A stretch of 64,000 nt of DNA, taken from NCBI GenBank assembly GCA_008638375.1, contig CM018038.1, positions 29,176,753-29,240,752 of the forward strand, read 5' to 3'. The stretch is from Nyssa sinensis. Taxonomy: Eukaryota > Streptophyta > Magnoliopsida > Cornales > Nyssaceae. Below are positions 23,121-33,810 of the stretch, in pieces (position 1 is the first letter of the stretch; each line of letters begins with the position of its first letter). Below the pieces are notes generated by a model. That model ran no database searches, was not told where the DNA came from, and saw nothing but the letters and a program-made list of their open reading frames with translations. Position numbers and translations under genes: made by a program.

Positions 23121-23876
23121 TATCATTCTCATTCAAATCATAATGTATAACTCAATCAAGTTATTCTTATTCAAATTATAATTTAAATAATAAAAGAAAA
23201 CATCTACCACTCATTAGCATGCATTATTCAAATTAAAAATATATATATATATATATCTAGCAAGCGATATTTCGTCTAGGCTCAAATGCAAAATATATTT
23301 ACAAGACCAAACTAAATATAGATACAAAAAATCTCTTCCAAAAACATTTGTAAAATGATGTTAAAAAAACCCTACAAAAAAGATATTAGCTAATTTACGT
23401 TTATTACCATAAAGTTTTTTAAGATAATTAATATAGTTTAATTTAACAACATTATTTTATGGAGAGAGAGAGAGAGAGGGAGAAGAGTAATATATGATTT
23501 ATTTTAAGTTTAATAATATTATTTTAGAATATTTAAAGGGATTACAAGACTGCAATGCTTAATTAATATAGTCTAGTTTATTAAATTATTAATTATTTTA
23601 TTAGGATTTGTCTTGTAATCTATATAATCTCATTAAATTTAGAGTTAATTGGTACAAAGTTCCTCTAAAAAATATTAAATTATTGTGAGATCCTTCATAT
23701 TTCAATTTTAAGTTAAAGGACAATCGATAATTTTATATTTTGAGTTCAGATCTAACTTAATGAGCTGTCACTTTTACTTTTTTATTAAATGGCAAGAATA
23801 CCCTTTTAATCCCACGTGCTCGACAAACTTGCCTCATCTCCATAGTCGTTGCATCATTATCAACACTGCGTCTTTG

Positions 23877-23928
23877 TCACAATCTTTTCATTGGAGATTA
23901 AAAACCATCTCTAATGAAGAGATTGTGA
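23877..23928. repeat. 22-bp stem hairpin, left copy
   Basis: TCACAATCTTTTCATTGGAG and its imperfect complement pair over 22 bases (20 of 22) around an 8-base loop. Mirrored at 28701-28752. Confidence 0.7.
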
Positions 23929-23929
23929 C

Positions 23930-24525
23930 ACAACGACCTTTCAATTCTTGAACCATACGAATATTCTTACTCCAAAAATCGTGACTCACGGCAAAAACCT
24001 TTTGGATCCACATAAGAAGCCATTTCTTTATTACGAGTGGTAAGAAATAGTTTGCTATTAATCTTTTTTCCAATTGGGAAGGCATTTTTTAGATATTCCT
24101 GTTAGAGAATATAATGATAAAGTTATATCCTCTCTAACAGCTTAAGCTTTTAGATGAATTAGTGATTTAACGTGGTATCAGAGCATGCAAAATATCCTGA
24201 GTTCAAATTTTACTGTCACCCTAAAAATATGAATTAACACGTGTAGGCTCAAATTAGCCACACGTGAGGGGGAGTGTTATAAAACATAATAATAAAGTTA
24301 CACATTCTCTAGCAGCTTAAGCTTTTAGATGAATTGGTGATTTAACAATTCACAATCTTTCTCTAACCAGATGTCATCAAGAACCACCAGGCATTTTTTG
24401 CTTAGTTGGACTTGATAAAGTTGCCTGATTAGGTCTTCTTCTCTCATCTCCTCAATCATTTTCCTCTCATTATCTGGAGTAAGTTTAATCAGAATTCTTT
24501 GAAGAACGTCTTTTGGTTGCCATTT
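23930..24525 (-). pseudogene. Truncated NB-ARC fragment, left arm, split by TRIM-2
   Basis: Minus-strand 24525-24348 encodes WQPKDVLQRILIKLTPDNER and CLVVLDDIW (kinase-2 motif). After the TRIM (24347-24100), minus-strand 24099-23950 continues with INSKLFLTTRNKEVASYVDP (RNBS-B type). The P-loop part is missing because the arm ends inside the frame. It is a non-functional duplicate of the right-hand copy. Confidence 0.8.
24100..24347 (+). mobile_element. TRIM-2, left-arm copy
   Basis: LTRs of 73 bp (24100-24172 and 24275-24347). On this strand the 5' LTR is followed by primer site TGGTATCAGAGC (24173-24184), and purine tract GAGGGGGAG precedes the 3' LTR. The LTR resembles that of TRIM-1 (shared AAGCTTAAGCTGTTAGAGA-like core). 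Flanks ATTCC and ATTCA are a 4-of-5 target duplication. Splits the NB-ARC frame. Confidence 0.9.
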
Positions 24526-27500
24526 ATTGGATGAGAGAAGATATTGGATGAACGTTTATATATTCTTTGAACCACCTGTAACATATATATATATAGACAG
24601 ATATTTCTAAACCCTCAAGATAATCCTAATTTATTGGTTGTATTTGGGTATATATCTTGAGGGTTTTTTTATGTTAGGGTTTCTATGTTATAATAGAATG
24701 GGCCAGACTACCCATACAAAATGCGTATTTGGGTATACCTCTTTATCGAGTTAACCCAAATAACATAAAAAAACAAAGCTCATATATATAACAAATCAGA
24801 TATCGTTCTTATCAAAGACCACAACAGAATGTTGGGTATCATACCTTAACATGGGCCAAAAGGCTATAGGCATCTAAAGAGAAATGAAGAGTATTACCTT
24901 TAGAACACTCCCAACTACACATAAATGGGTTCAGAATAGATATCCTCAAGATAACGAGTAATGTAGAACATATCACATATATTCACAAGATAATGAGTCA
25001 TTCAGAACAGATTACTTATATCCATAAGATAACGAGTCACAATAGACACAAGGTTTGAGGAATTATTGCAAATGATAGAAGCATAATTGAAAAAATAGAT
25101 TATTGACAATTGTAGAATATATATTCAGGTGGCAAATAAGGAATCCCACATTTTATAGTTTAGGTTTACTTGCTTGTGAGCGCTAATCCATTTTCGATCA
25201 TAGCCTTTCCTTTATCCTTACCTGTTTCTATAATCATGAAAAACTACACAACTCAAATTTTCCATCTGATAGGAATTACTTAACTTAATTGATGTATTGC
25301 TTTTGTTTTTAAGTCCAAACATACATCATTTTTCGAATTTAGGAACCCCATAAAAATTTAAGGTGTGTCATTTATCTTTTCTAAGTTCATTCTATAGTTT
25401 ATTTGTCCAATAAGGACATAATTGTAATTTTATCATTTTGCGTGCCACATTTTTTGACACTTAATTTTCTTAATTGGTCCTCATTATTGGCTCTAGGGAC
25501 TTCAAAAACCCTAAGGTAGGTCTATTATTTTCTTAAAAAAATTTTGATAGCTTTTTTAGTTATTAAGGCATAGTTGTAATTTTACACTCTTCCACATATC
25601 GTTTGCCAAAACAAACATTAATATCAAGCTCAGCGACCTTGAAAACCATGGGGTAGCCCCCCCCCATAGTATTCGAATTCCATTTAATAGCTTATCTAAG
25701 CTTTTAGGATTTAATTGAAATTTTACACTTCATTACTTTATATATTTTGGAATCTAATTTGACGAAATGGACCTCACCATTAAGTCCGAAACATTGAAAA
25801 AATTTTCAAATCTTGAATTGGCTTTAATTGCCTATTTTATGCATAAGGGTATAATTGAAAGGGTTTTTTTTATCATTTTAGAGGGGCATTTTTTAATTTA
25901 TTTTTAACTCATAAGAGTTGTTTTGTAATTTCTCAAAAAATGAGTCAATTTGTAATTTTTGTAAGTTCAGGGGTCAAAATATAATTATTTAAAAGTTTAG
26001 GGGCTTAAGTGAAGATTTTCTAAATTTTTCTAGGGCCAAACAAAATTATTTCAAAGTTTTGGGGTTGATTTTTAATTTCAAAAAGTTCAGTTAGACCCCT
26101 ATCAACTAAATGCCCCTAATCCCAATTTGACAAGATAACCGGAATAAGGTTATCCTTATTCTGGTATAAATTGATCAACCTTGTTGCCAAACACTCTGCT
26201 TAAGATTTTAAACTTTAAAAACCTAATTAAAAAACGATGCAACTTTGATCTTTTTCTATTTTAAACGTCGTCATTCAACGAAAGTGGTCAATTCAGTTAT
26301 AAATTGAGTTTACTCGGTCCAACTTAGCCCTAATTGAATGAGTCGACTCACGAGTTGATTGAATGGGGTCATCCTCTTCTTTCAGCCATGGTTATTGTAG
26401 CATGCAGAAACCCGAACTCATGTTTTTCTTATTGTGCTCTTATTTCTTTATGGATTTCCTTCCCTTTTCTCCTGAAATGTCATTTAGAACTCCTAAGGTT
26501 TGGTTCTCATCGATTTGAAGGTACAAAATTGGCCAAAAGTTCAATCTGATCACTCATGGCCATGATTGTGTTTTGGTTTGCATTTAGCCATTTTCTTGGC
26601 CAAATCATGTGAAACTAGTTGTGTTGTGTTTTAATTTACATGGGATTTCAAACCTCGTTCGAAGATTCCAGTTTGGTGTCATTTTTTAAGAACCCGATCA
26701 TTGCATGGGACCTGAAACTCAAGATTCTAGGCTCATTTTTTTAGCCATTTTTGTTAATTCTTGTTGCATTATATTTGGATTGACCTAGTTGACCCAAAAT
26801 TGACCTATTTATTAAAATGTGTCTTATAACCCATGGCCCGAAAATGACTTGTTTAACCTATTAACACGAAATTGACATGTTTAACCTATTAACCCAAAAT
26901 TGATCTGTTAACACGAAATTGACATGTTTAACCTATTAACCTAAAATTGACTTGTTAACACGAAATTGATACGATTATATACACGTTTTACTCTATTTAA
27001 TAGTAATACTATAAAAAAATTTTAAAAATATATTAATTATTAAGTAATATAATTATCAGCTTTAACCACCAATATAAATATAAAAATAATAAAGATATAA
27101 TAAGTTTTTAAAAATTAAGCATTTTAATCGAATTCATCTTTATCAATTTAATAATAAATTTAAGGGTCGTGTGGCCGAAGGTCTTTCATAAGACTATATA
27201 CTACAAAGAAGTTCACTCTCAAAACAATTAACCCGACAGGTCCACAACCTATTATTTGACAAAAATACCTTTTCCAACAAAAACCGGTGAAATCAAGAGC
27301 AGTCAATTTTTTTTTTAAAACTTTAAAATTCAATAACTTAAAATTTATGAATCCATTTTTAATAAAAATTATATATTTGGATTCTAAACATCAAGATCTA
27401 TCAAACAGATCCATATTGAATATAAAAATCTGAAGAAAAAAATCATTCCAAAAGTGTAAAATTTTGTCACATCAAAATTTTACACTTTTGCAATGAAAAG

Positions 27501-27871
27501 CTTAATCCCATCCTAAAATGTAAATTTTATGATTTTCTAAAACTGTAAAATTTCACAATTTTATAAAAATTAAAAAAAAGTTCTTTGACCACATGTTGAA
27601 TGTTAAAAATTGACTTTCAAGGTTGTGGAAGATTGTAGTAAAAAAAATCAGTATTTAAAACATAGGTGATTAAAAACTTACTAGTTGTAAAAAATGTAAA
27701 ATTTTACACTATTTCAAAAGTGTAAAAAATTTCACAATAATTGATTGGGTTGCAAAAGTGTAAAATTATGTTAGTGCACCACCCTTCCTGGAGATTCAAA
27801 ATCCAATTTTGCATTGAAAGCGGTTGGATATGTTAAGCATCAAGTTTTGCATCCCAAAGGCAACTTTGGTT
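24526..27871. other. Spacer between the inverted arms
   Basis: AT-rich, no intact gene. 25300-26120 reads like decayed long-LTR DNA (repeated phrases such as GGGGCATTT, AAATTGTAATTTT and CACCATTAAGTCCG, shared in style with 34000-35000 and 49300-49900). 26780-26985 is a minisatellite built on AAATTGACATGTTTAACC-type units. 27440-27770 has repeated AAAGTGTAAAATTTTACAC-like pieces. The frame at 26334-26549 (plus) is unrecognised and I do not call it. Confidence 0.6.
26780..26985. repeat. Minisatellite (TTAACCTATTAACxCGAAATTGA units)
   Basis: Five or more imperfect copies of a 25-40-base unit made of GAAATTGACATGTTTAACC and TATTAACC blocks. Confidence 0.75.
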
Positions 27872-28660
27872 AAGGCGGACTTATTCGCATGTTATTAAAG
27901 AGAATTTTGTTGGGTTGGAAGATGATGTTGAAAAAATATTGGCGATTCTGGTAAATGAAGACAGAGATAGATACCATTACCACCAAGTTGTTTCTATTTG
28001 TGGTATGGGTTGTCTGGGTAAGACCATCATTGCTCAGAAGGTTTACAATCACATGAAAGTCAAGCATCATTTTGATAGTTTGGCTTGGGTTTGCATCTCT
28101 CAAAAATGGCAACCAAAAGACGTTCTTCAAAGAATTCTGATTAAACTTACTCCAGATAATGAGAGGAAAATGATTGAGGAGATGAGAGAAGAAGACCTAA
28201 TCAGGCAACTTTATCAAGTCCAACTAAGCAAAAAATGCCTGGTGGTTCTTGATGACATCTGGTTAGAGAAAGATTGTGAATTGTTAAATCACCAATTCAT
28301 CTAAAGCCTTAAGCTGCTAGAGAATGTGTAACTTTATTATTATGTTTTATAACACTCCCCCTCACGTGTGGCTAATTTGAGCCTACACGTGTTAATTCAT
28401 ATTTTTAGGGTGACAGTAAGATTTGAACTCAGGATATTTTGCATGCTCTGATACCATGTTAAATCACTAATTCATCTAAAAGCTTAAGCTGTTAGAGAGG
28501 ATATAACTTTATCATTATATTCTCTAACAGGAATATCTAAAAAATGCCTTCCCAATTGGGAAAAAGATTAATAGCAAACTATTTCTTACCACTCGTAATA
28601 AAGAAGTGGCTTCTTATGTGGATCCAAAAGGTTTTTGCCGTGAGTTACGATTTTTGGAGT
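27872..28660 (+). pseudogene. NB-ARC (CC-NBS-LRR type) resistance gene fragment, split by TRIM-2
   Basis: Starts RRTYSHVIKENFVGLEDDVE, then VVSICGMGCLGKTIIAQKVY (P-loop; the usual GMGGLGKTT has G to C and T to I changes), HFDSLAWVCISQ (RNBS-A), LSKKCLVVLDDIW (kinase-2). It is then interrupted by the 248-bp TRIM at 28282-28529 and resumes with AFPIGKKINSKLFLTTRNKE then VASYVDPKG. It resembles the RPP13/RPP8 group. The coiled-coil domain before it and GLPL, ARC2 and LRR regions after it are absent. This is a relic, upstream of and in the same direction as the right SEC10 copy. The inverted-repeat inner breakpoint (28104) lies inside it. Confidence 0.9.
28282..28529 (-). mobile_element. TRIM-2, right-arm copy
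   Basis: LTRs 28282-28354 and 28457-28529 (73 bp each, TG..CA). Primer site complement GCTCTGATACCA at 28445-28456; polypurine complement CTCCCCCTC at 28355-28363. Flanks TGAAT and GGAAT (4 of 5). It is the same insertion as in the left arm, so it predates the inverted duplication. Confidence 0.92.
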
Positions 28661-28700
28661 AAGAATATTCGTATGGTTCAAGAATTGAAAGGTCGTTGTG

Positions 28701-28752
28701 TCACAATCTCTTCATTAGAGATGGTTTTTAATCTCCAATGAAAAGATTGTGA
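28701..28752. repeat. 22-bp stem hairpin, right copy
   Basis: TCACAATCTCTTCATTAGAG pairs with the stretch ending AAAAGATTGTGA around an 8-base loop (28723-28730). Too short and perfect-stemmed to call a microRNA gene from sequence alone; perhaps a snapback scar or a mini-MITE. Confidence 0.7.
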
Positions 28753-28759
28753 CAAAGAC

Positions 28760-30060
28760 GCAGTGTTGATAATGATGCAACGACTATGGAGATGAGGCAA
28801 GTTTGTCGAGCACGTGGGATTAAAAGGGTATTCTTGCCATTTAATAAAAAAGTAAAAGTGACAGCTCATTAAGTTAGATCTGAACTCAAAATATAAAATT
28901 ATCGATTGTCCTTTAACTTAAAATTGAAATATGAAGGATCTCACAATAATTTAATATTTTTTAGAGGAACTTTGTACCAATTAACTCTAAATTTAATGAG
29001 ATTATATAGATTACAAGACAAATCCTAATAAAATAATTAATAATTTAATAAACTAGACTATATTAATTAAGCATTGCAGTCTTGTAATCCCTTTAAATAT
29101 TCTAAAATAATATTATTAAACTTAAAATAAATCATATATTACTCTTCTCCCTCTCTCTCTCTCTCTCCATAAAATAATGTTGTTAAATTAAACTATATTA
29201 ATTATCTTAAAAAACTTTATGGTAATAAACGTAAATTAGCTAATATCTTTTTTGTAGGGTTTTTTTAACATCATTTTACAAATGTTTTTGGAAGAGATTT
29301 TTTGTATCTATATTTAGTTTGGTCTTGTAAATATATTTTGCATTTGAGCCTAGACGAAATATCGCTTGCTAGATATATATATTTTTTTAATTTGAATAAT
29401 GCATGCTAATGAGTGGTAGATGTTTTCTTTTATTATTTAAATTATAATTTGAATAAGAATAACTTGATTGAGTTATACATTATGATTTGAATGAGAATGA
29501 TATATATATATATATATATATATATTTTAGTCAAACAGGTCATTCGTGTCAAACATGTTATTTGTATCAAATAGGTTATTCATATTAGTTAGGTTATTTG
29601 TGTCGTGTTATTCGATTTGACATGAAATATTTATTAAACGGGTTGGTTGAGTTGTATTGTGTTAATCTGTTTATTAAACTAGTCGTGTTCGGGTTAAAAA
29701 AATTGACATGATTAGTTAATCGAGTCGTGTTCAGATCGATACTATTTTTATAATATATGTATCTTGATACGACCCAAACATGAATTGCCACCCCTAGTTG
29801 CACCGTTGAGAGAATCCTACATAAACTTTGCCCTTGTACATCATATGAGCTTCTTTAGGTGAGATGAAAATGAGAAATGAAATGTAACTTGTTTCCCTAA
29901 TTAGGTTAAAAACATGGGTAACTATGTCATTTTGTAACAACCAAACGAGGGGCAAGGTTGTTCAAGAAATCGTAAATGTATATTTGATCAAATCTTAAAT
30001 TGATAAAATATTATAAGCACGAAAATAATATTACAACTTTACTTGACCACTTAGTAAATT
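28760..30060. other. Right-arm upstream region of SEC10 copy, no gene
   Basis: Mirror of 22570-23870: AT-rich, (TC)n at 29151-29168, (TA)n near 29505, and the TAGGGGTGGCAA-type repeat at about 29500-29805 (reverse). Open frames are short mirror copies with no recognisable domain. Confidence 0.55.
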
Positions 30061-30229
30061 TTGCAAAAGAATCTTGATCGATTGTCAATTCTCCCAATTT
30101 TTAATCACCTATTTTATTTTTTTCTTTTCTCCCCCTTTAAACATTATTTTTATTTCCTCCGTTGCAAACAGTGTGTATGTCTCACCCGCGTGGAATGTAA
30201 CGATACCAGCTGGGATGGTAACAATATAA

Positions 30230-30612
30230 CTACATTCTACGGTATAAAATTCACAGCTTTCTCCTCTTCCAACGCAGCAGAGACCAGATACAGAGAGAGA
30301 CGGAAAGCATCGATCGAAGCCAAAACGCCTTTCAAGCACCGGTTAGTCAGTCCTTCTCCTCCTAACCAATAAATTAGGGTTTTTTCCCCCAAAATTTTGA
30401 ACGTGTGAAGAGATTTATGAACAAATATTTAGATCTCTGTATTTTTCTTGTGAATGTCTCAATGGGATGTTTTACATATATTCTCTGCAATTTAGTACTG
30501 GTGATCATAAGTGAAGTTTGGTTGAAATCGAGTTAAATGATGAATGTGTGGTGTGTTAGTTTCCAATTGTAAACGTTATTGTTTGGTTTCTGATTTGATT
30601 CTCATGAATCAG
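30230..30612 (+). promoter_or_regulatory. Leader and promoter region of the right SEC10 copy
   Basis: Mirror of 22013-22390, including the CACCG|GTTAGTC donor-like site and the AATCAG acceptor before ATG. It appears intact, so transcription from the right copy is possible. Confidence 0.45.
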
Positions 30613-31356
30613 ATGAAAGAGAGTAGAGATGGAATCAAGAGTGATAAATTTTCTAAATCTCCATCCGTTAACTCTGGTCCACTTGAGTTAGACATAGACG
30701 ACTTTAAGGTGAGGATACAAAATCAAATTCGTGTTTGTTCTTCCTGTTGTAGCAAAGTAGTTAAGTACCGTTACTACTATGCTCAGCTTGCTATTCGCCT
30801 ATAATTTTGGCAATTGAATGAACATTTGGGCTTCATTCGTCTTTTGTAGGGGGACTTTTCATTTGATGCGTTATTTGGAAACTTAGTAAACGAGCTACTC
30901 CCATCTTATCAAGAAGAAGAAACAGATTCATTAGAAGGGCATAGTAACTTTGGTGGGAGTGATGTTTTGGCAAATGGGAATTTTCGAATTCCATCTGATG
31001 CTGGAAAATCAGCACAAGGGCTATCTAGTCCTTTATTTCCAGAAGTAGATGCTCTATTGTCTTTGTTTAAGGGTTCTTGTACAAAGTTGATTGACCTTCG
31101 AAAACAGGTATATATTTGGGATTGTATGTGATGGAATGTGAATTAATTCAGACTAGCTGTTGGGGCTTTCTTTCTTTTTTCTTTCAAAATTTAAATTTAT
31201 TCTGTTTGGTAAAAGATCGATGGAAGACTCTATGATCTCAAGAAGGAAGTTGTCGTCCAAGATTCCAAGCATCGCAAGACACTCAACGAGGTTAGTTGGT
31301 AGACTGCATTAATGAAGTTCTTCCCAGTACATTGAACTTTACAAGACGAATCTATA

Positions 31357-31387
<31 letters not shown>

Positions 31388-32229
31388 CACACAAAGGAAT
31401 AAGTTGTATACAAACAGCTTGACTTCAATTTTTGAAACCCAGTTTTTAGGAGGAGCTCTAAGTTGTCTGAAAGGAAGTACACGGGAAGACTCCCTTATTG
31501 TTTCTTGCGTCTTGTTTTATTGAAATCGACCACATTGGTGCTATCTTGTGTCTCTCCTAATATGGGCTTTTGAGTTGCTGAACATAATCCTGTTTGTATC
31601 TATATACATCATGGAAGTACTTTAGGCAATGAACTGTTTAATGAATTTGAATCTAAGACATACTCAGTTATTAAGCAGTACTTTCAGTTACATTTCATGT
31701 ATGTTGTGTCTCGATGTTCAGCTGGAAAAAGGTGTAGATGGCTTATTTGATAGCTTTGCGAGATTGGATTCACGTATTTCAAGTGTTGGACAGACTGCTG
31801 CCAAAATTGGTGACCATCTACAGGTAATGTTTGTGTAATGCTTGATTCATTGATGTTTCAGATACTTATAATAATAAAAAAATTGATGCTTCAGATACCA
31901 CATATATTTATTATTACTCTAGTTGTTCAGTTACTTTATTTGTTGAACTACATTTGGGTGTGCTTTAATTTGTGTGATTAATTCTTGTCAGAGTGCGGAT
32001 GCTCAGCGAGAAAATGCTAGCCAAACAATAGAGCTCATAAAGGTATTATCAATCTATACTTATGTGAATTGAAATCCTTTGCTTTTAATTCTGTTACACC
32101 ATTTGGTTGATTTGATTTTGCAGTATTTGATGGAGTTTAATAGCAGCCCAGGCGACCTAATGGAACTTTCACCTTTATTTTCTGATGATAGCCGTGTTGC
32201 TGAGGCTGCTTCAATTGCACAGAAATTGC
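30613..32229 (+). pseudogene. SEC10: Partial SEC10 copy, exons 1-5 only
   Basis: Exons 30613-30708, 30850-31107, 31216-31290, 31722-31823, 31992-32042 and 32124-32229, all with intact GT..AG sites and open frame, encode the same 229 residues as the left copy. After the last donor (GTAAG at 32230) similarity to the SEC10 locus ends at about 32803. I find no exon 6 up to the next recognisable transposon at 37.3 kb. If transcribed, it would make only the N-terminal part of SEC10 followed by intron-read or foreign sequence. Alternatively a downstream exon could have been captured; none is visible. Confidence 0.9.
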
Positions 32230-32555
32230 GTAAGATTCATTTTCTTACAAAGATTTGACAATTGTACAATTGCCTTTCACACTAACTTCTCATTATCTTC
32301 ACTCTGGAGTAACCATAATGATGCTCCTATAAACTTGTAATTTCCTACCAAGATACTTTTTCTTTTTTTCTGACTTCGTATCAGCAGGGTGGATTTCCTT
32401 GTCACCTTGATAAGTTGTTTATGGTAAAAGAGTGGCTTTAAAAAAGAACCTGAAGGTTTAAGAAGTAGGAAGTGAAGAAAGAATAGGAGAGAGAAGCCTA
32501 GGCAATCAAACCTAGGTTCTCTAGCACTTGCACCTATGGAAAGATGCATTACACA

Positions 32556-32571
32556 TCAACAACTCAACAAA
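32556..32571. other. Probable hAT excision footprint in right arm
   Basis: On the minus strand the site reads TTTGTTGAGTTGTTGA: both 8-bp target copies without the element, with the first base of the second copy changed from C to G. This is the position of hAT-3 in the left arm. Confidence 0.75.
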
Positions 32572-32814
32572 TAATACGATTAACAGGATTTCTTCATTCC
32601 GTGCTTCAAACAAAACCAATATATTACTATATATGAGGACTATATTTTGGAGACTAAAGGAACTTGATGGCCGAGTAAGATTAAAAGACTTGGTCCTTTT
32701 TAAAATCTTCAATACCCACCAAACTTGACCTGAAATGCACAACCAAAAGCCCACTCTACGGTTTAAATTAAAATTACCAAAATACCCTTAATAAGAAAAA
32801 CTTAGACTGGGTAT

Positions 32815-33040
32815 ACACGAGCAAGTCAGACGGGTGGATCTGATCGCAAAATGGTATGCCGTGTTCTGATATAGTGAAAGGGTAGGCTGGGTGTACCTGA
32901 GCAAGTCAGATAGATGGATTTGATTGCAAAAGGGTATGTTGGGTTCTACTGTAGGCTAGGGAATACATGAGCAAGTCAGGTGGTCGAATCTGATTGCAAA
33001 AGGGTATGACAGGTTCTACTGTTATATACCAGACAATGAA
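32815..33040. repeat. Three-copy tandem repeat just outside the right arm
   Basis: Units start GAGCAAGTCAG at 32819, 32899 and 32969 (periods 80 and 70) and share GATTGCAAAAGGGTATG and GGTTCTACTGT. It begins within about 15 bp of the duplication breakpoint. Confidence 0.8.
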
Positions 33041-33810
33041 AATCATTTTATATATTGTTGCATTCATTTGGATAGACATTTATGTTCCTAATAAACGAAC
33101 ATGTGGTTATATGGAGCATCGCTGATATTGAGCAGTTATTTATTTGTGGCAGTACGTTTACTAGTTAGGCCAGATACCTGTTAATGATTTATATACTTGA
33201 TGTCATTGGATATTTATTGTTGTTATCATGAGATGTGCCTTAGACTCGAGGGGTCAGTTCAGTTGCTTGATATGATATGACTTACTACTGTTGACATCGT
33301 ACTTTCTTGATTGGTTATCATGTTGTTATAACCTTGTGTATCCTATTCTGTGAACCTCTTATGTTGACTTGCCCCCTGGCAGAGCAAATGAATTACTTAC
33401 TGAGTTTTCATAGCTTATATAGAATTACTTACATTTTCAGGAAAGGACGCCGCATCTTGAAGTAGGGATTGAAATCCCGAACATGCGTAGAGTGGTTGCA
33501 GATATAGATACTACAAAGATATTTGGCAGTGAAGTATAGCACTTTTCCTGTGTTCTCTCATCACCCCACGTCCTGGGGATAGTTGTATTTAGAGTTTTTA
33601 GGTCTGTATATTTAAGAACTCTAGTATTATAAATGCAGAATTTTATTAAGTCTTCTGTTGTGTATTTAATTATAAATTTCTAAAAGCATGTTAATAACAA
33701 TCACATTTGAATATTAAGTTAAAGTTAAAAAGAAAAAATCCGATTTGACAAATGGGTTGGGCCGATGTTGCAATACCAGATTCGTATAGGGTAAGTTTCG
33801 GGTCGTGACA
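33041..33810 (+). mobile_element. Long-LTR remnant ending GGGTCGTGACA
   Basis: Ends TTTCGGGTCGTGACA at 33810, like the element ending at 52951. Also shares the ATTTTCAGGAAAGGA-type block about 370 bp before its end. Start not identified. Confidence 0.5.

Larger units (their letters stand above)
18971..24525. repeat. Left arm of a large inverted duplication
   Basis: Nearly identical in reverse complement to 28104-32803; paired coordinates add up to about 52,625-52,629 throughout. The arm holds SEC10 exons 1-5, its leader, an AT-rich upstream region, and a truncated TRIM-split NB-ARC fragment. It is longer than the right arm because hAT-3 (19210-20063) is present only here. Exon peptides are identical between arms; scattered single-base differences are seen in non-coding parts and towards the outer end. 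Confidence 0.95.
28104..32803. repeat. Right arm of a large inverted duplication
   Basis: Reverse-complement partner of 18971-24525. The inner break lies inside an NB-ARC frame that continues into the spacer to 27872. The outer break falls after SEC10 exon 5, at AAGAAAAACTTAG (32793-32805), where similarity to the left arm stops. Confidence 0.95.

Noticed and set aside
26334..26549. 71-codon plus-strand frame in the inverted-repeat spacer
   Set aside because: No domain, codon pattern or neighbouring gene signal supports it.
28701..28752. A microRNA gene
   Set aside because: Stem of only 22 bp with an 8-base loop, no longer precursor structure evident, and no expression evidence.
30061..30372. 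103-codon frame upstream of each SEC10 copy (also 22253-22564)
   Set aside because: It overlaps the promoter and leader of SEC10 and has no recognisable domain; present twice only because of the inverted duplication.
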